Assembly: GCA_038237435.1 (NCBI GenBank)
Contig: JBBRYT010000008.1
Location: 96,096-160,095, forward strand
Length of the DNA stretch: 64,000 nucleotides
Direction: 5' to 3'
Source: JACCTI01 sp038237435
GTDB taxonomy: Bacteria; Verrucomicrobiota; Verrucomicrobiia; Chthoniobacterales; UBA10450
How positions within the stretch are numbered: position 1 is the stretch's first letter; each line of letters starts with the position of its first letter. This document shows positions 24,645-31,424 of this stretch, piece after piece. Under the pieces are notes generated by a model, which ran no database searches, was not told where the DNA came from, and saw only the letters and a list, made by a program, of their open reading frames with translations. A program made the position numbers and the translations under genes.

Positions 24645-25476
24645 CATCCTCTTCCCCGCGCTCTGCGGCCTCTGCGCGTGGCTCGCGTGCGCCCTGCTCT
24701 TCGGGCTCGTTTTCGTCATCGCGCAGCGCGGCGTGCCGGCGCTGAGCTGGACTTTTTTCACCGAACAGATCCGCCAGGTCGGATCAGCCGGCGGCATTTT
24801 CTACAACCTGATCGGTACCTTGATTCTGATCGCGGCCGCGCTCGCGATCTGCGCGCCGATCGCGACCGGCCTCGCCCTTACCCATGCGGTTTACCTAACG
24901 AGTGAAAGAACGAAATCGCGGCTCGGCCTTTTCCTCTACACGTTGAACGGCATTCCCTCGATCGTCTTCGGCATCTTCGGGTTCATCGTCTTCGTAAAAT
25001 TTCTCGGCTGGGGAAAATCTTGGCTCACCGGCGGCATTCTGCTCGCACTGATGATTCTTCCCACCGTGACCGTCGCTCTTATCGAACGCATCCAGGCCCT
25101 TCCGAAAAAATATCTCGAAGCCGCGGCCGGACTCGGCCTGCGCGAATCGCAGATCGTCTGGTCGGTGATCCTCCCGCAATCGTGGAGTGGGCTCATCACC
25201 GGCGCGCTCCTCGGCCTCGCGCGCGCTGCGGGTGAGACGGCACCGATCATGTTTACCGCCACGATTTTCGCTGGTGCCACCGTGCCGCATGGCGTCCGCG
25301 AAAGTCCGGTGCTCTCGCTGCCGTACCACATATTCATCCTCGCGCAGGACTCGTTCGATCCGGCCGTGGGTGCGAAACTCTGGGGCTCTGCCTTGGTCTT
25401 GCTTGCCCTCGTCTTTGCTCTCAGCATTGTGGCGCTGCCGATGCGTCTCCGGCTGCACGACGAAGCCCATGGATAA
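24628..25476 (+). CDS. pstA: phosphate ABC transporter permease PstA
   Basis: The 282-residue permease pairs with PstC. It has six helices and the signatures FYNLIGTLILIAAALAIC, LNGIPSIVFGIFGFIVFVK and RIQALPKKYLEAAAGLGLRE (coupling helix), then GLARAAGETAPIMFTATIF. The start overlaps pstC and its stop overlaps the pstB start (ATGGATAA). A CCTAACGAGT word at 24894 is read in frame as Leu-Thr-Ser. Confidence 0.92.
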   Translation: MRRASNILFPALCGLCAWLACALLFGLVFVIAQRGVPALSWTFFTEQIRQVGSAGGIFYNLIGTLILIAAALAICAPIATGLALTHAVYLTSERTKSRLGLFLYTLNGIPSIVFGIFGFIVFVKFLGWGKSWLTGGILLALMILPTVTVALIERIQALPKKYLEAAAGLGLRESQIVWSVILPQSWSGLITGALLGLARAAGETAPIMFTATIFAGATVPHGVRESPVLSLPYHIFILAQDSFDPAVGAKLWGSALVLLALVFALSIVALPMRLRLHDEAHG

Positions 25477-26269
25477 CATTCGCACGAGCAAGCAGGCCGT
25501 GGTCGCGACCGACGAAGTCTTTCGCGTCACAAATCTGCACGTCACCGCGCGCGGCAAAACGATCCTACGCGACGTCAATGTCACGATCGACGCGAACCAG
25601 GTCTTCGGAATCATCGGCCCTTCCGGCGCGGGCAAGAGCACATTCCTGCGTTGCCTGAATCGCCTCACCGATCTCACTCCCGAACTGCAAGTACGCGGAC
25701 AAATCGAATTCCGCGGCCGATCGATTCACGATTCCGCAGTTGATCCCGATACCTTGCGCGCGCGGATCGGCTTCCTGTTTCAACAACCTGTCGTCTTTCC
25801 GAAAAACATTCTCGAGAACGTCGTCTTCGGAGTGCGCCATTTGCGTCGACTCTCGCGCCGTGCGCTCGCGGAAGCAGCCGAACGCGCCTTGATCGAAGCC
25901 TCGCTCTGGAACGAAGTGCGCGATCGTTTGCAGGATTCCGCGCTCACGTTATCGGTCGGCCAGCAGCAACGCCTCTGTCTGGCGCGCGCGCTCGCGACCG
26001 AGCCGGAAGTGATTCTGATGGACGAGCCCACGAGCGCGCTCGATCCGAAGTCCACGCGGGCGATTGAAGAGTTGATCCTGAACTTGAAAAAGCGGCACAC
26101 CATCGTCTTGGTCACACACAACGTGATGCAGGCACGCCGGGTGACTGATTGGCTGGCCTGCATCTGCGTGCGCGATGGCGCCGGGACCATCGCCGAAAGT
26201 GCATGCTGCGATGCGCTCCTTGAAAATCCGCAGTGCCAGGAAGTGGTGGAATACCTGAGCCGCGAATAG
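25469..26269 (+). CDS. pstB: phosphate ABC transporter ATP-binding protein
   Basis: The 266-residue ATPase drives the Pst transporter. Walker A GPSGAGKST is at residues 50-58, the Q-loop in IGFLFQQPVVFPKNILENV, the ABC signature LSVGQQQRLCLARALA and Walker B VILMDEPTSALDPKST are present, then VTHNVMQARR with the switch His. I start it at the ATG overlapping pstA; a longer open frame to 25187 lies antisense-like over pstA and is rejected. No phoU or phoBR follows, so regulation must come from elsewhere, perhaps the ArsR-type gene. Confidence 0.93.
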   Translation: MDNIRTSKQAVVATDEVFRVTNLHVTARGKTILRDVNVTIDANQVFGIIGPSGAGKSTFLRCLNRLTDLTPELQVRGQIEFRGRSIHDSAVDPDTLRARIGFLFQQPVVFPKNILENVVFGVRHLRRLSRRALAEAAERALIEASLWNEVRDRLQDSALTLSVGQQQRLCLARALATEPEVILMDEPTSALDPKSTRAIEELILNLKKRHTIVLVTHNVMQARRVTDWLACICVRDGAGTIAESACCDALLENPQCQEVVEYLSRE

Positions 26270-26384
26270 CTTCGAATCCAACGGATCGATCTCCGCCGCG
26301 ATGATGGTTACCGACGGCAAAATACTTCAGATCGGCGCGCGGGGAAGTCGTGGACTATTTGGAAGGCCAAACTATTCTCCCTCC

Positions 26385-27347
26385 ATGAACCGGTTTGCGG
26401 CGAAATTGAGCGAGTACGATCTCCCGCTCCAGCACGCGAAGACAGAAATCCTGCAGGTGAATGTGGGCAAGCTCTGCAATCTGACCTGCGTGCATTGTCA
26501 CGTGAACGCCGGGCCGAAGCGCAAGGAAATCATGACGCGCGAAACGATCGATCGGATTATCGATTGGTTAGCGAAGACCGATATCCCCACGGTCGATCTC
26601 ACTGGCGGCGCGCCGGAGATGATCCCGGATTTCAAATATTTCGTGCGCCGATTGAAAGCGCTCACTCCGCCGCGTCACATCATCGATCGCTGCAACCTGA
26701 CCATTCTGCTCGAGCCGGGCTTCGAAGATTACGCGCAATTTTTAGCGGAGAATCAAATCGAGATCATCGCTTCGATGCCCTGTTACTCGCCGGAGAATGT
26801 GAACGCGCAGCGCGGCGAAGGAGTTTTCGACGGCAGCATCAAAGGTCTGCGGCTTTTGAACTCGTTAGGCTACGGACTCGATCCCGCGCTGCCGTTGCAT
26901 CTGGTTTACAATCCGAACGGCGCGTTTCTGCCCGGGCCGCAGGAAGAATTGGAAGCGGAATACAAACGCGAATTGAAGGAACATTTCGGCATCGTCTTCA
27001 ACAAACTTTTCACGATCACCAATCTGCCGATTGCGCGCTTCGCTTCCTATTTGAAGAACAACAACAAGCTCGGCGATTACATGCTGCTGCTGAACGACGC
27101 CTTTAATCCCGCGACCGTGCAAGGTCTGATGTGTCGCAACACGATCAACGTCAGTTGGACCGGCGAAGTTTTCGACTGTGACTTCAATCAGATGTTGAAA
27201 ATGAATTGGCGCGAGAACGATCGCGCGCTTTCACTTTGGGACATCGATCCCGTGACAGTTGAGCATCGCGCGATTATGACCGGCGATCATTGCTTCGGCT
27301 GCACCGCGGGCGCAGGCTCGAGCTGCGGTGGCGCGTTGGTCGCGTAA
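26385..27347 (+). CDS. arsS: radical SAM protein ArsS (arsenosugar biosynthesis, TIGR04167-like)
   Basis: The 320-residue protein has the radical SAM cluster motif CNLTCVHC (CxxxCxxC) after LQVNVGKL, and the family-specific C-terminal domain with CRNTINVSWTGEVFDCDFNQ and DHCFGCTAGAGSSCGG. These identify the radical SAM/Cys-rich (selenodomain) family; cyanobacterial members attach the 5'-deoxyadenosyl group of SAM to dimethylarsenite. Here the C-terminal site has Cys and no TGA, so it is the non-selenium form. The ATG at 26385 gives the conserved start; an earlier ATG at 26301 adds an unlikely tail. It follows pstB by 115 bases. Its last 61 bases overlap the convergent glycosyltransferase. Confidence 0.85.
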   Translation: MNRFAAKLSEYDLPLQHAKTEILQVNVGKLCNLTCVHCHVNAGPKRKEIMTRETIDRIIDWLAKTDIPTVDLTGGAPEMIPDFKYFVRRLKALTPPRHIIDRCNLTILLEPGFEDYAQFLAENQIEIIASMPCYSPENVNAQRGEGVFDGSIKGLRLLNSLGYGLDPALPLHLVYNPNGAFLPGPQEELEAEYKRELKEHFGIVFNKLFTITNLPIARFASYLKNNNKLGDYMLLLNDAFNPATVQGLMCRNTINVSWTGEVFDCDFNQMLKMNWRENDRALSLWDIDPVTVEHRAIMTGDHCFGCTAGAGSSCGGALVA

Positions 27348-28018
27348 TACCAGGCGTGCAGGCGTTGCGGTGAAACGCCGAGTTTGAAAAGCAAAAGGAA
27401 GAGTCCGTTCTGAATTGTCGTGCGCCAAGCGCGATTGACGTGTTTGCGCGCCGACGTTTGCACCGGCGGGTCGAGAATAACCACGCGGCCGGCCGCGCGC
27501 AGTCGACGCGAAAATTCCACGTCCTCCATCAGCGGAATTTGCGCGAAACCACCCAGTCGCTCGAAAATTTCTCGCCTAACGAATACAGTTTGATCGCCGA
27601 AAAGCGTGCCACCATTGCGCGTGAGATTTCGCGCGAAGCCTTCCAGCCAAAATAGGTGTGGGTGACGTTCATCGAATTTTCGATAGAACGCGCCGCCGAC
27701 AATGGCCGCGTCGCGCATGGCGTTTTCCACGGCGCGAAAATGTTCGCGACGAAATTCCGTATCCGCGTGTTGAAAAATAAGTACGTCGGAAGTCGCCGCC
27801 GCAGCACCGAGATTCATCTGCCCGCCGCGGCTCGGTGTCGCGCAGTGCAAGAGTTTCATTCGATTTTCCACCGCGGGAAATTCCAGCTCCGATTCCCCAG
27901 CCACATCCACGATGATGATTTCGGCGAGCGCATCGATCCGTCCCAACTCTTCGAGCGCTCGACGCACGTTCGCGCCGTCGCGCCACGCCGGGATGATGAT
28001 GCTGACCGTCGGCTCCAC
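27287..28018 (-). CDS. second TIGR04283-type family 2 glycosyltransferase
   Basis: From a GTG at 28018 the protein has 243 residues: VSIIIPAWRDGANVRRAL, EIIIVDVAG, GGQMNLGAAAATSDVLIFQH with the metal motif QHADTEF, GGTLFGDQTVFVRREIF and MEDVEFSRRLR. It parallels the enzyme at 17616 but has a shorter SAD motif region and a C-terminal membrane-like helix (TIQNGLFLLLFKLGV). It starts 8 bases after the stop of the radical SAM gene upstream (28027), so both are one transcript. It converges on arsS with a 61-base overlap. Two such transferases suggest two successive sugar transfers. Confidence 0.78.
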   Translation of the reverse strand: MEPTVSIIIPAWRDGANVRRALEELGRIDALAEIIIVDVAGESELEFPAVENRMKLLHCATPSRGGQMNLGAAAATSDVLIFQHADTEFRREHFRAVENAMRDAAIVGGAFYRKFDERHPHLFWLEGFARNLTRNGGTLFGDQTVFVRREIFERLGGFAQIPLMEDVEFSRRLRAAGRVVILDPPVQTSARKHVNRAWRTTIQNGLFLLLFKLGVSPQRLHAWYYATNAPPQLEPAPAVQPKQ

Positions 28019-28026
28019 GGGCGGAG

Positions 28027-29451
28027 CTAGTGCGAGAAAACCTGCGGCTCTTGCAAAAGCTCCGGGTCCTGCAAACGCGAGTCGTAGACTTCCGACCACG
28101 TCTGCTGATTCATCGAACACATGGGGACGGCCTGCCATTCGCCATTGCGTTTGACCGCGCCTTTGAAGACGCAGGAGTCCAGGCGCGCTTTGATGCATGA
28201 ATCTTCATCCGCGCGCGCGACTGTTTTCGCGTCCATGAAATTGTGCATGCCGACGCCGAGCGTGTGCACCTGTCCGCGCAAGATGGATTGCAAAATTTCC
28301 TTGGGCGCGCCGCGTGACGAAAGGTAACGCGCCATGCGGTAAATCAACTTCACCGCGAGAATCGGATGCTGAAATAGAACGCCGGCCAGTCGGTACGGAG
28401 GCGTACCGGCGTCGTCGTTCACGAGCGAGAGGCCGCCGATTTTTTGCAACACTTCGCCTAACAAGTTGTCGAATTTTTTGTCGTCCGGCAGAAGCGGGAA
28501 GAATTTTCCGGAGGGCCGCGCGATTAGGAGCGACGCCCAGCTATTGCAATCGGGATGACCGAAAATGGAAACGTCGCGACGTAAAGGCAGCCCAACGCCT
28601 TCGCAGATTTTCACCCATACATCCGCAGGCGTGATTGGTTGCTGCGAAAAAATCGTGCGGCCGGTGTCGGCTTCCGGTTGAAAGCTCAGCATCCGCCAGA
28701 CGTGTGTGCGCTCGGGATCGGCCAAATACCAGCGAATCACTTCGGGCACGTCGTCGATGTTGCGACGCGTGACCGTGAAACTGAGCGCGTATTCGAGCGG
28801 GAATCCGGTCTTCTCGCGAATGCACGAGGCAAGATCGGTGAAGGCTTGCCGCACTGGATGCAGATCGGCTTCGCATTTGATCCGGCCAATCGGAAAACCA
28901 TGACGACCAGCCTGCGTCATATCAACGTGAACAGAAATTTGCCGCAGGCCGCCTTCCACAACGAGGCGCTCGAGAAATTGCGGCTGTTCGATCAGCGTCT
29001 GCCCGTGCGTCATCAACATCGGAATCGAGCCGACCGAGAATGCGTAACGGATAATTTCGATCAACTCATCCGCGCGTCCCGATTTCCAATATGCGTCAGC
29101 CACGTCGCCGCCGGTGATTTGCAATCCGCCGCCCGGACCTTGGAAACGCCGGTTCGCATCGATCTGTTCCTTCACCTGCGCGAGCGACGGAATCGGAATC
29201 TCGTTCGCATTTTTCGGTAGATAACAGTGTGTGCAATGAAACGAGCAGTAGCTCGCGCCGAGCGTGAATCCGCAATGCGTCAGATGCCGGCCGGAGATCT
29301 GATTGTTCGTTTGTAATTCCGCCGGCAACGAATCCCAGCGTTCCCGCAACACGCGCGCTTTCTCTTCGTGGATCGGCTGGCGAAACGCTTTCCAGCGCGC
29401 GCGCCAAAGCGATTTGGTTTCTGCGGGGGGATCAGTCGCCAGCGAAACCAT
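28027..29451 (-). CDS. radical SAM protein of unknown function
   Basis: The 474-residue protein has a CSFHCTHC cluster motif (CxxxCxxC) in GASYCSFHCTHCYLPK, a glycine-rich SAM-binding stretch (GGGLQITGGDVADAYW) and a core consistent with a TIM-barrel. A long C-terminal region holds DSCIKARLDSCVFKGAVK and VPMCSMNQQTW with extra cysteines, possibly an accessory cluster (SPASM-like). Substrate unknown; I do not assign a family. It is upstream of the glycosyltransferase and downstream of the DUF547 gene on the same strand (11-base gap), so it belongs to a three-gene unit. The ATG at 29487 is an alternative start. Confidence 0.8.
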   Translation of the reverse strand: MVSLATDPPAETKSLWRARWKAFRQPIHEEKARVLRERWDSLPAELQTNNQISGRHLTHCGFTLGASYCSFHCTHCYLPKNANEIPIPSLAQVKEQIDANRRFQGPGGGLQITGGDVADAYWKSGRADELIEIIRYAFSVGSIPMLMTHGQTLIEQPQFLERLVVEGGLRQISVHVDMTQAGRHGFPIGRIKCEADLHPVRQAFTDLASCIREKTGFPLEYALSFTVTRRNIDDVPEVIRWYLADPERTHVWRMLSFQPEADTGRTIFSQQPITPADVWVKICEGVGLPLRRDVSIFGHPDCNSWASLLIARPSGKFFPLLPDDKKFDNLLGEVLQKIGGLSLVNDDAGTPPYRLAGVLFQHPILAVKLIYRMARYLSSRGAPKEILQSILRGQVHTLGVGMHNFMDAKTVARADEDSCIKARLDSCVFKGAVKRNGEWQAVPMCSMNQQTWSEVYDSRLQDPELLQEPQVFSH

Positions 29452-29462
29452 ATGAAGAGATG

Positions 29463-30191
29463 CTACCTCGCTTCGTTCAGCGACCAATCATATTTTTGGT
29501 AGCTAATTTTTGCGCCCTCCGGCAACGGCTTTTCGCGATGTTTGTTGATGAAGGCGAGCGCGCCACCGGGGAAGTCGTTTTTATACCAGTCGAAAATCGC
29601 CGAGGCCTGTGCGGTCTTGCTCGCCTCGTCGTATCTCACGCCCCTCTCGGAGTTGATAAAAGAGCGCGCGAGTTCATCCAGTTTCGCATCGAGGCTGTCA
29701 CTCTTAAATGGCTCGCGACTGAGCGGCGGGCAACTGCGACTCGCGCAATTCAAAGCGAAGTGCACACCCGGGTTGTGAAACTTTCCGCGAATAACATTGT
29801 CTTCGAGCTTCTTGAAACTGGTCTGCTGGCCCGCGACACGAATGTTGTCGGCTGTGAAAAATCTGAAGAGCAAATCTTTCACGCTATTAGTTGGATACTT
29901 CTCCAGCGCGCCGTGCAGGATCCACGCGTTGTAAGCATTGATGTAAAACGCGAGCTGATCATTCCTGTTCATCGATTCCACCGACGCTTTGCTGATCGCG
30001 TCGGTGACTTCCCCTAACGCCGTCACATCCGCGCTATTCCGTTTCCATTCGGAATATTTCACGCCACTCGAAGTGACGTAGGTGTTCAACAACCGACCGT
30101 AGGTTCCGAGCCAATTGGTCTCCGCCGGTGCAGCGCTGACGGTGAACGTAATTGCCAACATTAGGGCCGAACAAAGAAGTGATAGTTTCAT
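29463..30191 (-). CDS. exported DUF547 protein
   Basis: The 242-residue protein has a signal peptide (LLCSALMLAITFTVSAAPA) and the DUF547 signatures: DQLAFYINAYNAWILHG, FHNPGVHFALNCASRSCPPL and FINSERGVRYDE. DUF547 resembles the papain/transglutaminase fold with His and Cys (ALNCASRSCP) conserved; its reaction is unknown. It leads the minus-strand unit DUF547-radical SAM-glycosyltransferase. DUF547 genes recur in gene groups with such radical SAM proteins, as I recall, but this should be tested. Confidence 0.85.
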   Translation of the reverse strand: MKLSLLCSALMLAITFTVSAAPAETNWLGTYGRLLNTYVTSSGVKYSEWKRNSADVTALGEVTDAISKASVESMNRNDQLAFYINAYNAWILHGALEKYPTNSVKDLLFRFFTADNIRVAGQQTSFKKLEDNVIRGKFHNPGVHFALNCASRSCPPLSREPFKSDSLDAKLDELARSFINSERGVRYDEASKTAQASAIFDWYKNDFPGGALAFINKHREKPLPEGAKISYQKYDWSLNEAR

Positions 30192-30231
30192 AGTGGAGTT
30201 CGTTGTTTATATAACACTCTCAGAAAATAGA

Positions 30232-31179
30232 ATGCGTGTAAGACTTTTTCGCTCGAAACGGAGGATCGGATGCAGGCTGACCACATCGATTCTGGTTCTC
30301 CTGTGCGGACTCTTGCCTAATGCTCGTGCTACCACCGTTTGGATCGATGCCGACCCGTCGATAGGCTTGCCGTTCCGCGAAGTCGACGATGCTTTCGCGC
30401 TCGTCCTCGCCTTTCACTCGCCTGAAACCCGTATTGTAGGAGTCAGCACGACTTATGGCAACGCATCGCTCAAAAACACGACGAGGATCGGACAGGAGCT
30501 GGTGTCGCGGTTTGCCAGAAATAGGTGTGGCGTTTACGAAGGTGCTCGATCGCACGGCGATCTCGGCAGGCAAACTGAAGCCTCGGGAGCCTTGGCGACG
30601 GCCTTGCAAAAAGAACGGCTCACCTACATCGCTCTCGGACCACTAACGAATCTCGCGACTCTCCTCCGACTGCATCCGGAACTCGCGCAACAGATCGATC
30701 GAATTATTCTAGTCGGGGGACAAACATCGGGCGATGCGCTCCGCCTCGGCCCAAATCGGTGGCTCACGATTCATGACGCGAATATCCTCAAGGACTCAGC
30801 CGCCGTAGCGGAAGTAGTGAAATCAAAGTGTCCGATAACACTCGCTCCAATCGAAACCGGCATTCAGTTACAGATTACTGCGGTCGATCTGCAAAAAGCA
30901 CGTCACACCGTGGCCGGCAAATATCTTTATCGTCACAGTGGTCTATGGTCGTGGTTTTGGCGGCGCGTTGTTGGCTTCGAAGGCGGGCCGATTTTCGACG
31001 CATTGCCGATTCTGGCGGTCGTTCGACCAGATTTGGTTTCCAGTGAGGAACGCTACTGCGCTTTAGACAACAACGGACAATTAATCGCAGAGAAAACTCG
31101 GAATGCCGGCGGGCGACCAGTACGCATCTATCGCGCGTTAAAGCCTCGCGCTAGACACTGGATCCGCGATCACCTGTGA
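30232..31179 (+). CDS. exported inosine-uridine-preferring nucleoside hydrolase
   Basis: The 315-residue protein starts with a signal peptide (LTTSILVLLCGLLPNARA) and has the nucleoside hydrolase core: VWIDADPS with the calcium-binding Asp, REVDDAFALVLAF, IVGVSTTYGNASL, TYIALGPLTNLATLL, ILVGGQ and the late FDALPILAVV. It cleaves the N-glycosidic bond of ribonucleosides. It is divergent from the DUF547 unit (40 bases). Because arsenosugar synthesis passes through an adenosine derivative that must lose adenine, this enzyme is an attractive, though unproven, partner; its export signal argues for a scavenging role instead. Confidence 0.82.
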   Translation: MRVRLFRSKRRIGCRLTTSILVLLCGLLPNARATTVWIDADPSIGLPFREVDDAFALVLAFHSPETRIVGVSTTYGNASLKNTTRIGQELVSRFARNRCGVYEGARSHGDLGRQTEASGALATALQKERLTYIALGPLTNLATLLRLHPELAQQIDRIILVGGQTSGDALRLGPNRWLTIHDANILKDSAAVAEVVKSKCPITLAPIETGIQLQITAVDLQKARHTVAGKYLYRHSGLWSWFWRRVVGFEGGPIFDALPILAVVRPDLVSSEERYCALDNNGQLIAEKTRNAGGRPVRIYRALKPRARHWIRDHL

Positions 31180-31424
31180 CAGCCTAATCTTTCGGATTTT
31201 CGGCGGTCTTCGCGGGTTTTACAAAAACGGTCTCGGAGGGGTTCGACTCTTGGGCACTAACGCTTCCGAAGCGGCTTTTCGGCAGATCAGGCGTATTTCA
31301 AAAAGAGAAACTGAGCCCGAGGAAGATACGGCGGATGCCCGCCCCTGCGACGTATGATGTTAGGAAATGTTTACGCTGCGACCCCAAGACGGCCGCGAAT
31401 TATTGATTAACTCGGAGAGCTAAT
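31180..31424. other. intergenic region before the catalase gene
   Basis: No gene seen. It should carry the katE promoter. I found no clear -35/-10 pair and no dyad of the GTAAC type. The sequence before the katE start (CGGAGAGCTAAT) has a plausible GGAG ribosome site about 9 bases before the ATG. Confidence 0.35.

Noticed and set aside
25187..25468. N-terminal extension of pstB
   Set aside because: It overlaps pstA fully in another frame, is arginine-rich and has no relation to ABC ATPases; the ATG at 25469 gives the normal start.
24895..25677. 260-residue minus-strand ORF over pstA/pstB
   Set aside because: It is a charge-rich shadow of two well-conserved genes.
26385..27347. Selenocysteine in the ArsS homolog
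   Set aside because: The family often has Sec near the C-terminus, but here the site is Cys (GSSCGG) with no in-frame TGA.
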